The position numbers were made by a program, and so were the translations under genes. A DNA stretch of 64,000 nt from Prevotella sp. (GTDB lineage Bacteria; Bacteroidota; Bacteroidia; Bacteroidales; Muribaculaceae): assembly GCA_023666665.1 (NCBI GenBank), contig JAMPBN010000002.1, forward strand, positions 1 through 64,000, given 5' to 3'. Each line of letters begins with the position of its first letter. The first letter of the stretch is position 1. Below, piece by piece: positions 43,352 through 51,900 of this stretch. A model generated the notes under the pieces. The model was given only the letters and a program-made list of their open reading frames with translations, did not search any database and was not told where the DNA came from.

Positions 43352-43791
43352 TCGTTGGCGGAGGTTGTTTTTGCGTTGTACACGTCCATTATCGGAGTTT
43401 CCGAGATGCTGACAACCTCAAAATCTGCCATTGTGCCTTTCATTCCGTCTATGAGGTTTTCATAAGCGTTGCGGAAGTCGGAGGCCTGTACGAGAATGTG
43501 AGAGTTCGTGCGTTTCTTGGAGGCGGTGCGCTCGTCAATCGTGATGAATGCAAGTTTGCAGTTATACCAGCGGTCGCCGGTGGAGTCGCGGAATATTTCG
43601 GCGATGTTGGTTTTCTTGACTGCCGATACTGAAAACTCGCCGGAGATGAACGGAGATTGTTCTTCGATGATGCGAGCTTCGGCTTCCGTGAATGAGAGTG
43701 CGTCCACGAGATACGGTTCAGTAACCTTTTTGCTGATGCCGTTTTCCATTACCTTGTCGTAACGGATTTTGGTTTCGATGTAGAGTGCCAT
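43348..43791 (-). CDS. DUF4494-like protein
   Basis: 147 residues. The N-terminal part (MALYIETKIRYDKVMENG) and EPYLVDALSFTEAEARI correspond to a family widespread in Bacteroidales phages and mobile elements (recalled as DUF4494). Function unknown; it lies in the early replication segment. Confidence 0.6.
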   Translation of the reverse strand: MALYIETKIRYDKVMENGISKKVTEPYLVDALSFTEAEARIIEEQSPFISGEFSVSAVKKTNIAEIFRDSTGDRWYNCKLAFITIDERTASKKRTNSHILVQASDFRNAYENLIDGMKGTMADFEVVSISETPIMDVYNAKTTSANE

Positions 43792-43793
43792 TT

Positions 43794-44072
43794 TTAGTTG
43801 AGATTTGATTTGTTGTGTCCGAACATATAGTCAGGCGTTGAGTTGATGAGATTTTGTAAAATCTCGTGATTTGCTTCGAGTATTTCGAGGGCTGCGGCTT
43901 TGTTAGGAGCGTTTGAAAGCCAACCGGCAACATAGACGTTAGCCGCGCCAAATATGGCGTTAATGCTCATTTTTGGGTGGTCTCTGCGGAATTTTTCAGT
44001 CGCATTGATGAGTTTTTCGTTGAGCTTGTACGCGAGTGCGTTTTGCTCCTGTGAGATTGGTTCTCCTTTCAT
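43794..44072 (-). CDS. Hypothetical helical protein
   Basis: 92 residues, almost wholly helical, with AANVYVAGWLSNA in the middle. No family recognised. It lies 2 bp upstream of the DUF4494-like gene and 8 bp downstream of dut, so it is probably in the same transcript. Confidence 0.5.
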   Translation of the reverse strand: MKGEPISQEQNALAYKLNEKLINATEKFRRDHPKMSINAIFGAANVYVAGWLSNAPNKAAALEILEANHEILQNLINSTPDYMFGHNKSNLN

Positions 44073-44080
44073 AGCGGTTG

Positions 44081-44545
44081 TTATTTGGTGTCTGATGTAT
44101 GACCGAAGCCGCCAGTTCCGCGCTCGGTCGGGGTTAATGTTTCAGTTGGAATGAAGTCGGCATCCTCACCACGGTAGATCGTGAGTTGAGCGATTGCCGT
44201 TCCGGCTTTGATGTCGAAATCCTGTGCTTCGTGTGAGTGTAGGATTACGGCAATGTTGCCGCGATAGTCGGAGTCCACTTTGCCGGGTATTACATCGCAG
44301 TCGGCGCGTATGTCGTAGCCCATTGCCACGCCCTGCATACCTTTGGAGGCATGGCCGGAGCGAGGTTCGATTTTGGCTTCATAGCCGTATGGCAGTTCGA
44401 GAGCGAGGTCGAGTTCCATTTTCTGCCGTCCGGGCTTTACGGTGTAGTTGCGAGGTGTAAACACATCGTAGGCGATTGCGCCCGGTGTGCCTTTGGTGGG
44501 TATCTTCGCGCCCTCTGATAGAGTCTTTATTGCTACTTTTATCAT
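44081..44545 (-). CDS. dut: dUTP pyrophosphatase
   Basis: 154 residues, a trimeric dUTPase. Motifs in order: AIAYDVF, EPRSGHASKGM, DSDYRGNI, AGTAIAQL, and the C-terminal RGTGGFGHTS that closes over the active site. It removes dUTP and so keeps uracil out of phage DNA. Confidence 0.92.
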   Translation of the reverse strand: MIKVAIKTLSEGAKIPTKGTPGAIAYDVFTPRNYTVKPGRQKMELDLALELPYGYEAKIEPRSGHASKGMQGVAMGYDIRADCDVIPGKVDSDYRGNIAVILHSHEAQDFDIKAGTAIAQLTIYRGEDADFIPTETLTPTERGTGGFGHTSDTK

Positions 44546-44599
44546 TTCGTTAGTAGTATTGTTTATTATATATCTTATCTTCTATGTTGAGTTATATCG

Positions 44600-45406
44600 T
44601 TAGTCGTTGTCGGTCGGACACGGCAATTCAATCATTTCAGATTGGAGCATGTAGTTCGTCAGGGTGTCAACAAAGATGTTGAGCGAGTCGGGAAAACGGT
44701 TGTTACTGCCGATGCTGTCCTCTCCGGCAAAGTGGAGGATTAGTTTGTCGAGTTGGCGCAGTTCCTTGACGATGATTGAGCCAATCGCGGTAATGCCGAG
44801 AATGTCGGCAATGCGCTTCTCCATTATACCGGCATACTTGAATAGCGAGCGGAGTACCACGGCGCACGAATACGCCGCCGAGATGAGCATACGAGAGTCG
44901 GTGCATAGTCCTGGGTGTTCGTTGCTGACTTGCGATGTGATGTTGAGATGCAGTTTTGAGAAAAACTCTTTGTAGTCCTCTTGAAACAAAATCATTTGCT
45001 CGTTTTCGATTTCGCGGTGCTGCCGGTCTATGGCTCTTTGACGTAGGCGGTCATAATCCCTGCGCAGTTCCTTGATTGCACGGCATAGCGGTTTGAGTTC
45101 CTTTTGTCGGAGCAGTACAGCCATATTGAGGCACGAGTCGGCATAATCCCACGCCACTTCTGCAATGACAAACGGAACGTAGGCGAATAGGAACAGCGTT
45201 TCGCGGTCGATTTTGGTTTTGATTTCCTCCATTGTTACCTCGCGTTGCTTCTTGATTGCGGCGCGTTTGGATTGCGCGTAATCGAGTCCGTAGCGTTGTG
45301 CGAGTGGAGATGCTTGCGGCATAAATGCTCTCCCGGTCTTGATGTCCTGTTCGATGCGCTTTTTGACGGCATCGAGGTCGGCTTGTGGTATTGGTGTTGT
45401 GTTCAT
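44600..45406 (-). CDS. Hypothetical helical protein of the early operon
   Basis: 268 residues from the ATG at 45406 (MNTTPIP), whose ATG overlaps the stop of the previous gene. Long helices with many Arg, Leu and Cys, including an Arg/Glu-rich coiled region near 100-150 and a hydrophobic segment near 165-200. No family recognised; membrane contact is possible but no clear TM is present. Confidence 0.5.
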   Translation of the reverse strand: MNTTPIPQADLDAVKKRIEQDIKTGRAFMPQASPLAQRYGLDYAQSKRAAIKKQREVTMEEIKTKIDRETLFLFAYVPFVIAEVAWDYADSCLNMAVLLRQKELKPLCRAIKELRRDYDRLRQRAIDRQHREIENEQMILFQEDYKEFFSKLHLNITSQVSNEHPGLCTDSRMLISAAYSCAVVLRSLFKYAGIMEKRIADILGITAIGSIIVKELRQLDKLILHFAGEDSIGSNNRFPDSLNIFVDTLTNYMLQSEMIELPCPTDND

Positions 45407-45630
45407 TCCATTACGAATATTTGGATCTCTGAAAGTCCTAAACATATTGATGCGAGAGCGTCTCCGAGTGATGAGTCGGCACCGGGATTGAAGTTGCGGC
45501 AGTAGTCATTGAGGTGGCAATGATTGCAGACACTGCCGTCTGACATTGGAGCCAGTTCAACGAGGTAGTTTCGTCCGTTGATTTGTATGCCTGTCACTTC
45601 GGCTTCGTGAACGTTGGTTGCGTCAGTCAT
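45403..45630 (-). CDS. Hypothetical small Cys-containing protein
   Basis: 75 residues with CNHCHLNDYC (three Cys, two His) near residue 35, possibly metal binding. It overlaps its neighbours by 4 and 8 bp. No family recognised. Confidence 0.5.
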   Translation of the reverse strand: MTDATNVHEAEVTGIQINGRNYLVELAPMSDGSVCNHCHLNDYCRNFNPGADSSLGDALASICLGLSEIQIFVME

Positions 45631-45820
45631 TTTTGGTGCGGTTCTTTAGAATTGTGAGGTCGCTTTGAGCCTCTTTAATAGACTTGATTATATTGCTCGC
45701 GATGATGTGTTCGGGAGACTCAATCGAAGTGGCTTCGACTACCTTGTAGAGGTATGGCAGCGACTTTTCGATGTGGGTTAAGGCTTTTACCGCCTTGTCG
45801 TTGATTTGCTTGTACGTCAT
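45623..45820 (-). CDS. Hypothetical small helical protein
   Basis: 65 residues from the ATG at 45820 (MTYKQIND), overlapping the neighbour's stop by 4 bp. The upstream frame extension looks spurious. Amphipathic and helical, no family recognised. Confidence 0.45.
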   Translation of the reverse strand: MTYKQINDKAVKALTHIEKSLPYLYKVVEATSIESPEHIIASNIIKSIKEAQSDLTILKNRTKND

Positions 45821-45993
45821 TTCTTCTTGGGTTTGAGATAGTCTTCTTCGTTGGAGAGTTCCACAAACAATCCGTTTGCGTGTTCGGAGTTGAGGCACAT
45901 TGTTACGAGGTGGCACGAGCGACCTTTGCGGTAATAAACCGACTTATTCGGGTCGAGCTTCTGTAATTTGCCGATGAGTTCTTTTACGGTCAT
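45817..45993 (-). CDS. Hypothetical small protein
   Basis: 58 residues from the ATG at 45993 (MTVKELIGKLQ). The leader CAACGCAACT (46003-45994) directly abuts this ATG, which decides the start. The end is Lys-rich. A short alpha/beta shape; function unknown. Confidence 0.5.
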   Translation of the reverse strand: MTVKELIGKLQKLDPNKSVYYRKGRSCHLVTMCLNSEHANGLFVELSNEEDYLKPKKK

Positions 45994-46015
45994 AGTTGCG
46001 TTGTTTAGAGGATTG

Positions 46016-46249
46016 TTATTTTGAGTTATCTTTTGAGTTGAGCCATTCTTCAATCTCTTGCCCGCTTTTGTTTTTGAGAGGGCAGTTGCGCCAACCTCCC
46101 ATAATGAGCATTACGGTTGTCATTGGGTTGATTTTGCAGCGGTTGTTGTATTCCGAGCCGTCCGAGTGGCGGCACGAGTCGCAGCCGTATTGTATGGAGG
46201 CGCAGCATACGCCGCCCGGCATTGTTTCAGTTAGTCCGTTTGTTGCCAT
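46016..46249 (-). CDS. Cys-rich small protein
   Basis: 77 residues from the ATG at 46249 with six cysteines (VCCAS, GCDSCRH, NRCKI, NCPLK), a likely zinc-binding fold. It overlaps the YopX-like gene by 23 bp. No family recognised. Confidence 0.5.
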   Translation of the reverse strand: MATNGLTETMPGGVCCASIQYGCDSCRHSDGSEYNNRCKINPMTTVMLIMGGWRNCPLKNKSGQEIEEWLNSKDNSK

Positions 46250-46655
46250 TTGCACGTTCCATTAGTTCGGGGTTGTCGAATATGTTGCCTACGATTTCGA
46301 GATGCTTTTTGTCGAAAGGACGGCTAATTATCATTGGTCTGCCGTCCGATGTGGGTTTGTCGTTGAGGATAGCCCACGACATTGTCGGAGCGTCCCAAAT
46401 TATTGCTCCCTGCATTCCTTTTCCTCTGCCTCTGATGTCGGAGGCTATCCAAAACACAATGTCGCCCTCAAACACTCCTTTGCCGTTGCGGTCGTGCAGA
46501 CATGTGTATTGACCGACCGTGTCAGGGTCAACCTCGTATGAGCCGGAGGGCGTTTTGATGAATGTTTCGCCGGAGTCGTTTTGCCATAGGTGGCCATAAA
46601 GCCACACATTGCCTGTCGGGTAGTGTTTTAGACCTCTGAATTTAATCTCTCTCAT
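46227..46655 (-). CDS. YopX-family phage protein
   Basis: 142 residues from the ATG at 46655 (MREIKFRG). Typical YopX features: EIKFRG start, YGHLWQ, DPDTVGQYTCLHDRNGKGV, GDIVFW and a C-terminal EIVGNIFDNPEL. The family is common in phages and its function is unknown. Confidence 0.85.
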   Translation of the reverse strand: MREIKFRGLKHYPTGNVWLYGHLWQNDSGETFIKTPSGSYEVDPDTVGQYTCLHDRNGKGVFEGDIVFWIASDIRGRGKGMQGAIIWDAPTMSWAILNDKPTSDGRPMIISRPFDKKHLEIVGNIFDNPELMERANGNKRTN

Positions 46656-46971
46656 TGTCGGTGTCGGTTTTGGGTTCAAATCTGTCGCAGATACGACCGT
46701 TGCGGTAGGCGGCGTAATAGCGTTGTTGTGATGTTATGTGCTTGGGATAGTTGGAGCTTGGCGAGTTGTATTTCGGACGGAGTAGGCATACATCGCGAGT
46801 GGGTTCGTCATTGTAGTTGACACGGCCAGTTCCGAAGTGCTTGCATTCAGCACATTTTGTTGTCGGCTCAAATATCCGCTTCTTGCGGACGATTACCGAG
46901 CCATTGCGGACGAAAGCGGTGCAGTCCTCCGGCAATAGATATGCTCCGGGGTTGAGTGGTTCAGTTGTCAT
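46642..46971 (-). CDS. Hypothetical protein with Cys cluster
   Basis: 109 residues: CAECKHFG, a later Cys near 70, and RICDRFEP form a zinc-ribbon-like set. It overlaps its upstream neighbour by 4 bp. Function unknown. Confidence 0.5.
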   Translation of the reverse strand: MTTEPLNPGAYLLPEDCTAFVRNGSVIVRKKRIFEPTTKCAECKHFGTGRVNYNDEPTRDVCLLRPKYNSPSSNYPKHITSQQRYYAAYRNGRICDRFEPKTDTDNERD

Positions 46972-47666
46972 TTCGATTTAGTTAGTCTTTTAGTGTAGAG
47001 CATTATGTCGGCTTCGTTTGAATTAGGCATTATCACGACTTTTACGGCATCTGCAAAAGTTCCTGTAAAAGTGAATACATTGCCACGCACTTTGCCCTGC
47101 GATGTGTAGAGGATTGTGTCAGAGCCGAGGATTTTTGCGGCTTGGAGTAGTTTGTGCAGATATTGAGCCAAAAACTTTTGTCCGTTCTGTATCTTGACGA
47201 TTGCTTCCTCGTCAGGAATGTAGTTCCCGGTTTTGCCGTACACGGCTCTTGCGGCAATTCCTGTGCCTTTGCAGATAGGACATTCAAACGCCTCTCTGTG
47301 GGTGTAACCTCTTTTGTCGGTGTATTCCCAATCAACCTCACACATATCATCGCACTCCGTGCATTCCACTTCGGGTGTGATGAGATATTCTTCCGGCACT
47401 TGCGGCAGCTTTGAGAGTGTTGCTTCGAGGTCGGAAACCTTTATTTCGAGCTTGATGTTGTCATTCGGGATAACCTTTGCGATATTGAGAGTCTGCGGTT
47501 CATATTGCCCGGTGGTTACGTCCTCGTCAATGACGATTAAGATGCGTGTGTCGGTCGCACATATTTTGCCATTGTTGGAGAACGGCTTTCTGACGGCTTC
47601 TTTGTTTAATTCAGGGTCGATGAATAGTTCGAGCAACTGAATTTCGTTATTTATTTTCTTCGTCAT
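46968..47666 (-). CDS. Protein with DnaJ-type zinc finger
   Basis: 232 residues. In the middle (about 112-150) two Cys-rich knuckles, CTECDDMC and CPICKGTG, resemble DnaJ zinc-finger repeats. The flanking parts are beta-rich and lack a J domain, so it is not DnaJ itself. The start at 47666 has the leader ACGCAACT next to it (47674-47667). Similar proteins are seen in Bacteroidales phage replication modules; role unknown. Confidence 0.5.
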   Translation of the reverse strand: MTKKINNEIQLLELFIDPELNKEAVRKPFSNNGKICATDTRILIVIDEDVTTGQYEPQTLNIAKVIPNDNIKLEIKVSDLEATLSKLPQVPEEYLITPEVECTECDDMCEVDWEYTDKRGYTHREAFECPICKGTGIAARAVYGKTGNYIPDEEAIVKIQNGQKFLAQYLHKLLQAAKILGSDTILYTSQGKVRGNVFTFTGTFADAVKVVIMPNSNEADIMLYTKRLTKSK

Positions 47667-47774
47667 AGTTGCGTATATTGTTTTTTGCGGTTTATTTGCG
47701 CCGTGTGGCGTTTTGTTGGTGTCGGTTAAGGGTTTTATTGGTTGAGGGGTTAATCGCGGCGAGAGAGCCTTATT

Positions 47775-48587
47775 TTAGCGTCTGCTCGTGCCTTTGAGTT
47801 CAATTACGTTGTAGGTCTTGAAGCGGTCAACCAGTCTGCCGAACTCGTCCTTAAATTCCTCTTTGAGTTTTTGGATTGAGAGGTTCGTTGTCAGATGAGC
47901 GAATTTGCGGCGGTCTGATGCAGTTTGAGTCCATATCTCGTTACGGGCGTGGAGGAAATCATTTGTCAGTATTTTGGTGTCCTGTCCGTAGTGCAGACGG
48001 CTCTCAATGCCGATGTCGTTGAGGCAGATGTTGACCGGCTGCGGCATAAACGCTTTACTGTTCTCTTCGTTGTAGGTGTAGCGGTCGAGATTGTTGTGTA
48101 TCGTGTAGTAATTTACCATTTCAGTAACCGAGAGATTGTAAAAGTAATTCGGGTTATCCGTATAGCGTAAATACTCCGAGAACACTTGCATCAACAGCGT
48201 TTTTCCTGCTCCCACTTTGCCGATGATGAGCAAATTCTTTTCGAGCTTGTAATGCTTGTCAGGAAACACCTCCAACGCGAGTTCGCAGTCGTTGAAGTAG
48301 TAGAGCAAAAATCGTAACACGTCTTTGTTGTATTCGTCAATCTCAAATTTGCGCCTTTGCTGACGGAGACATACCATATTAGCGATATTTACCAGTAGTT
48401 GCGAGTGATACGCGTATATGCCCGGATTAGTGAGGTCTGGAAATTTTGAGGTCTGACGGTTTACATCATTCTGCACTCGTTGGAGTATCTTGCACAATTT
48501 GAGCCGTTCCAATTCGGCGGCTTCTCGCTTGCGCTTGGCTTCAACCTCCTTGATTTGTTCGGGAGTGAGAGTTTCGGTTTCGTTCAT
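47775..48587 (-). CDS. DnaC/IstB-like helicase loader
   Basis: 270 residues. Walker A GKVGAGKT at about 123-130, Walker B ICLNDIGIES near 190, and an arginine-finger region near the end (FGRLVDRF). The N-terminal 60 residues are a helical Lys/Glu-rich extension. It would load the replicative helicase at the phage origin. Leader CAACGCAACT at 48600-48591 precedes the start. Confidence 0.85.
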   Translation of the reverse strand: MNETETLTPEQIKEVEAKRKREAAELERLKLCKILQRVQNDVNRQTSKFPDLTNPGIYAYHSQLLVNIANMVCLRQQRRKFEIDEYNKDVLRFLLYYFNDCELALEVFPDKHYKLEKNLLIIGKVGAGKTLLMQVFSEYLRYTDNPNYFYNLSVTEMVNYYTIHNNLDRYTYNEENSKAFMPQPVNICLNDIGIESRLHYGQDTKILTNDFLHARNEIWTQTASDRRKFAHLTTNLSIQKLKEEFKDEFGRLVDRFKTYNVIELKGTSRR

Positions 48588-48602
48588 CGTAGTTGCGTTG
48601 TT

Positions 48603-49313
48603 TTAGTACTGCCGTCCTCCGAAGTCGATTGCATCGTCCTGGGTGTCGGTGTCCGTGGGTTCGGGAGTTGCTTTCTTTGATGTGGCGATGTCGGGATATT
48701 CTTCTTCCCACCGTGCGTTATTTATCCACGTAGCGAGGTTGGCGAAGTGTGGAGTAAATTGCCCTGCGGCTTTGGCGGCTTCGTGATGTGAGAGCAATCT
48801 TTCGACCGCCGGCAGTAGTTGAGGAATGATGTCGCGCCACGTTTTGGGATACTTCTTTTTTAGGTTTTCAAATTCGGTTTTCAGTCCTCGCTTTGTTCCG
48901 GGATATAATTTGCGGAACTGCTCGAAGTCCTGTTCTAATTGAGAGGGCTGTTCGGGAGTGCTGATTTGCGGCTCTTGCTTGGGTTCGCTTGGTTTGCTTT
49001 CACTTGGTTGCTTTTGCTTGCAAGTGGTAGCATTTGCTTCTTTTGGTTGGTCTTGCTTGGGTTGAGATTGTGTTTTTAATCCACCTTTGCGACCGGCTTC
49101 TTGTCGTTTCTTGCGAACCTCCTGCCATTTTGCTTTGTCGCGGTCTATTGAGGAACGCATAAGTGCCGTAACGGCGCAAATCATTGGCTCTGTCGGTTGC
49201 GTACCCTCAAAAGCGTATTCGCAAATCGCATTGTAGGCTTCGGGTTGCAGATTGGCCGGGAGGCTTTTTATCGCCTCCCACCAATCGCGGTATAGTATGA
49301 GGGTATCTTTCAT
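48603..49313 (-). CDS. Replication protein (DUF6291-like N terminus)
   Basis: 236 residues. Residues 1-90 form a compact helical domain (YRDWWEAIKSLPANLQ) common in replication initiator or primosome proteins of Bacteroidales phages; then a Gln/Pro/Lys linker (about 95-145) and a C-terminal helical domain with FANLATWINNARWEEEYP. It starts 7 bp after the VR2 gene. Origin recognition or helicase-loading partner is likely, but not shown. Confidence 0.6.
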   Translation of the reverse strand: MKDTLILYRDWWEAIKSLPANLQPEAYNAICEYAFEGTQPTEPMICAVTALMRSSIDRDKAKWQEVRKKRQEAGRKGGLKTQSQPKQDQPKEANATTCKQKQPSESKPSEPKQEPQISTPEQPSQLEQDFEQFRKLYPGTKRGLKTEFENLKKKYPKTWRDIIPQLLPAVERLLSHHEAAKAAGQFTPHFANLATWINNARWEEEYPDIATSKKATPEPTDTDTQDDAIDFGGRQY

Positions 49314-49319
49314 ACTGCG

Positions 49320-49943
49320 TCAGAGAATGAAGTCAGCCCAAATTTCGATAAACTGCTTTCCGCAGTACATTGCGAGGTCTCGCGATTTGAAGGCGAGCCG
49401 AGAGCCGATACTCGAGTTCGAGTTCGAAGATGCGTTGACCGCGTTCGCACACACGAGACCGCCACTCGCACCCGAGTTGTTGTACGAGCGACCGACACAA
49501 CGGCTTTTATCTTCGTCCGACATTGCTTCCCATTCTTCGGCGGTGCAGATGTAGAACCACGGAAAGTATTTGTATTCGTCCTCGTCTGACCAGTCGGGAG
49601 TCCAACCCTCGTTGAGTGCCGCAGTGATGATGCGCAGTTCGAGGAATGCTTTAATGTCCTGTTGGTCGCTGAAACAGCCGTTCATCTGCTCGTTGAAGAT
49701 TTGCAGATGCTTGACGTATGCGTTGTCTTCTCCGAGTGCGTCAATAGCATCTTCGAGAGTTTTAATGCGGTCTGTTATTGATAGCGTTTCGATGTGTTCG
49801 GCTCTGACGGCATAGGTCTTGCCGGTCTCCTTGAACTGCACACCGTAGTAGTCAGGTGCGTCCTGTGTGTTAACGATCGTGCCGAGTTGGTCGAATACGG
49901 CAATCTTATCGTCAATGTTGAATGATTTATTTTGTTGTGTCAT
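49320..49943 (-). CDS. Early-region protein with DGR variable region 2
   Basis: 207 residues. The N-terminal 80 residues have beta strands, then a helix-rich middle with LNEGWTPDWSDED and a KYFPWF segment. Residues about 147-184 are copied from the DGR template, then GSRLAFKSRDLAMYCGKQF and an aromatic C terminus. The GWTPDW...GSRLxFKS...YxGKQF frame is a familiar family in Bacteroidales phages that is usually not diversified. Here the variable block sits inside the protein rather than at the very end, and the gene lies in the replication module, not among tail genes. No signal peptide is seen. Confidence 0.75.
   Translation of the reverse strand: MTQQNKSFNIDDKIAVFDQLGTIVNTQDAPDYYGVQFKETGKTYAVRAEHIETLSITDRIKTLEDAIDALGEDNAYVKHLQIFNEQMNGCFSDQQDIKAFLELRIITAALNEGWTPDWSDEDEYKYFPWFYICTAEEWEAMSDEDKSRCVGRSYNNSGASGGLVCANAVNASSNSNSSIGSRLAFKSRDLAMYCGKQFIEIWADFIL
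49393..49504 (-). repeat. DGR variable region 2 (VR2)
   Basis: 112 bp aligned without gaps to the template repeat (7548-7659): 102 identities and 10 substitutions, every one at a template adenine. Changes in codons: Asn to Tyr, Gly, Ser, Val and Ile, Tyr to Cys, Thr to Ser. The sequence ends at the same adenine-free 3' segment as VR1, then both VRs continue with CTTC where the template has AAAC. Confidence 0.95.
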
Positions 49944-50112
49944 TTTTGATTTTGTCTATTTTGTTGAGTTTGGGTAATATTTCGTGCTTTACCACTCTGA
50001 CGGCATTTGTCAGCCGGAGGCTCTTTTGTACTGATGATTTATCGAGGTTGTCAATAAACATAGGCAAGTAGCGGCATAACTGCGAGATTAGATTGTTCGG
50101 CACCTGCTTCAT
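49927..50112 (-). CDS. Hypothetical small basic protein
   Basis: 61 residues, basic, helical, beginning MKQVPNNLISQLCRYLP. It overlaps the start of the VR2 gene by 17 bp, so the two are probably translated together. Similar short proteins recur in Bacteroidales phages. Function unknown. Confidence 0.5.
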   Translation of the reverse strand: MKQVPNNLISQLCRYLPMFIDNLDKSSVQKSLRLTNAVRVVKHEILPKLNKIDKIKNDTTK

Positions 50113-50113
50113 T

Positions 50114-50878
50114 TCAGTACGGTTGTAGGTTGAGAGGTAGAGTCAATCCCGGTTGTGCGATATGCACCGGCTTTCCTGTCGCTCCCTGCATTATGTCCTT
50201 GAACATATCCGGGTCGCTATTGCGAGAACTGAGATGCAGCAAAACGATGTTCTGCACGATTGAGAGGTCAATGCCCTGTAATATCTTGGCGGTCTGCCTT
50301 ACTTCGAGATGAGACGCGAGCAATCGCGGTTTCTGCCACGCTTCCGTTGTGCCGTTCTCAATGTTGTAGTCCAAAATTCCGTCCTCGTAGTTGGCTTCAA
50401 TCATTATGTGGTTAATGCCCGGAAAACGATATTTGAGCATCATTGTGTCGGTAACGAATAGCAGTTTGCCCATCTCGATATGCTCAATTACGAAGCCGAT
50501 ACACGGGCAAGGTGTGCCGTCATTGTTTGCGTGATGTAGGTTGAAAGCAAATATCTTGAAGCCGCCAACCTTGTATCCGTGCATCGGTTCGATTGAGTTG
50601 CAGAACGATTTTTGAACAGCGTTGAGCCTGTCGAAAACGTCAGGGAGTGCCAGTACCTTAATTCCGTTCTTGATAACCTCCGGCAAATGCTTGGAGTGGT
50701 CTTGATGTTTATGCGAGATTATGCAAGCGGCAATTTTGCCGATGTTCCAATTCAGAGCCTTTTTGACTGACTGCATAGATATTCCGCACTCAATCATTAG
50801 AGCCTCCGAGTCGGTCTCTATGATGTAGCCGTTGCCGCTTGACGAACTGCCTAAACATTTAAGTGTTACTCCCTGCAT
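50114..50878 (-). CDS. MBL-fold hydrolase (YycJ/WalJ-like)
   Basis: 254 residues. The metal-binding motif HKHQDH (about 56-61), then the C-terminal His in ASHLEV. Phosphodiesterase-type metallo-beta-lactamases of this length act on nucleic acids. It lies in the recombination cluster next to RecT, so a nuclease role in DNA processing is likely. Confidence 0.75.
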   Translation of the reverse strand: MQGVTLKCLGSSSSGNGYIIETDSEALMIECGISMQSVKKALNWNIGKIAACIISHKHQDHSKHLPEVIKNGIKVLALPDVFDRLNAVQKSFCNSIEPMHGYKVGGFKIFAFNLHHANNDGTPCPCIGFVIEHIEMGKLLFVTDTMMLKYRFPGINHIMIEANYEDGILDYNIENGTTEAWQKPRLLASHLEVRQTAKILQGIDLSIVQNIVLLHLSSRNSDPDMFKDIMQGATGKPVHIAQPGLTLPLNLQPY

Positions 50879-50890
50879 TGCCGTAGTGGT

Positions 50891-51862
50891 TTAATATCCG
50901 GGGTCGGGTGTTGCGTCTGCCTTTGGAGCTTCGGCAGCGGTTTCGGTCTTGGTCTCCTTGACCTCTCCTGTTTCGGGGTCGACATCGATATATTCGGCAT
51001 TGTCGATGTTGACAACTTCTTCTTCGGCTGCTTCGATTTGCTCGTTGCGGTCGGCGGCGGTTGAGATGATAGGTTCGGACTCTATCGAAAGAGCCTTTTG
51101 CATTGCCTGCATCTGCACGGACATATAGCCGTATTTGGAGATGAGTCGGCGAATGAGGGTCTTAACCGCCATGTCGTTGAAGTTGCCGAGCCAGCCGACT
51201 TTCTTTGCCTCCGGCTCTTTGTTGGCAAGTGCGATGAGGTCTTCGAGCTTGGTTGACTTCGGGACTGACGGCGAGTGTTTGAGAGCGTGTTTCGCCATAT
51301 CGATTACGCTCACATACTCGGCTTTGGAGAAACCGTTGAGGTATTCGATATAACCGGCATAGCCGATTATCTTGTCGGAGGTCTTTGTTCCGCTGATGTC
51401 AATCGCTCCTGTGAGGCGGTCTTGACGCTTCAACTCGCCCTCATAGACCGGGGTCGCGTTGATTGTGCGATATTGCCCGGTGCGGCTTGCCAGTTGGATA
51501 AAACCTTTGTAGCCGAGTATGAATGTCGGAGTCGGCACGTTGACCCACACATCGCGCCCGGTCTGCGGGTCGCGCTGCTTTACGTTGTTGTTGTAAACAA
51601 CGATGTAGGCGAAACCGAGTGCTTTGTTGATTGGGAGATTGAGAGAGGCGGCTTTGACCGCTTCGAGTGCCACGAGCTTCGGGTTGCACGATTGGAGCGA
51701 CTTGTCGCCGGTGTACAGCTCAATGAGCGAGGATACGAAAGCGCCTTTGTTCTCTGCCAGTGCGCTTGTGAGTTGTTGGTCGATGAAGTCGCTTTTTACG
51801 GCGGCTTCAAACACGGCTACAGCACTTTGTTTGGGCTGCGTGGTGATTTGATTTCCTTGCAT
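50891..51862 (-). CDS. recT: RecT single-strand annealing protein
   Basis: 323 residues. RecT/Redbeta-type features include ALEAVKAASLNLPINKALGF, FILGYKGFIQLASRTGQY and the helical middle to residue 230; the last 80 residues are an acidic tail. Promotes annealing in phage recombination and replication. The SbcC-like gene next to it probably provides the partner nuclease function. Leader CAACGCAACT (51872-51863) abuts the start. Confidence 0.92.
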   Translation of the reverse strand: MQGNQITTQPKQSAVAVFEAAVKSDFIDQQLTSALAENKGAFVSSLIELYTGDKSLQSCNPKLVALEAVKAASLNLPINKALGFAYIVVYNNNVKQRDPQTGRDVWVNVPTPTFILGYKGFIQLASRTGQYRTINATPVYEGELKRQDRLTGAIDISGTKTSDKIIGYAGYIEYLNGFSKAEYVSVIDMAKHALKHSPSVPKSTKLEDLIALANKEPEAKKVGWLGNFNDMAVKTLIRRLISKYGYMSVQMQAMQKALSIESEPIISTAADRNEQIEAAEEEVVNIDNAEYIDVDPETGEVKETKTETAAEAPKADATPDPGY

Positions 51863-51900
51863 AGTTGCGTTGAAAATTTGGGGTTAATGAATTGAGTTAA

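Noticed and set aside
46968-47666. DnaJ chaperone
   Set aside because: It has zinc-finger-like Cys pairs but no J domain or HPD motif.
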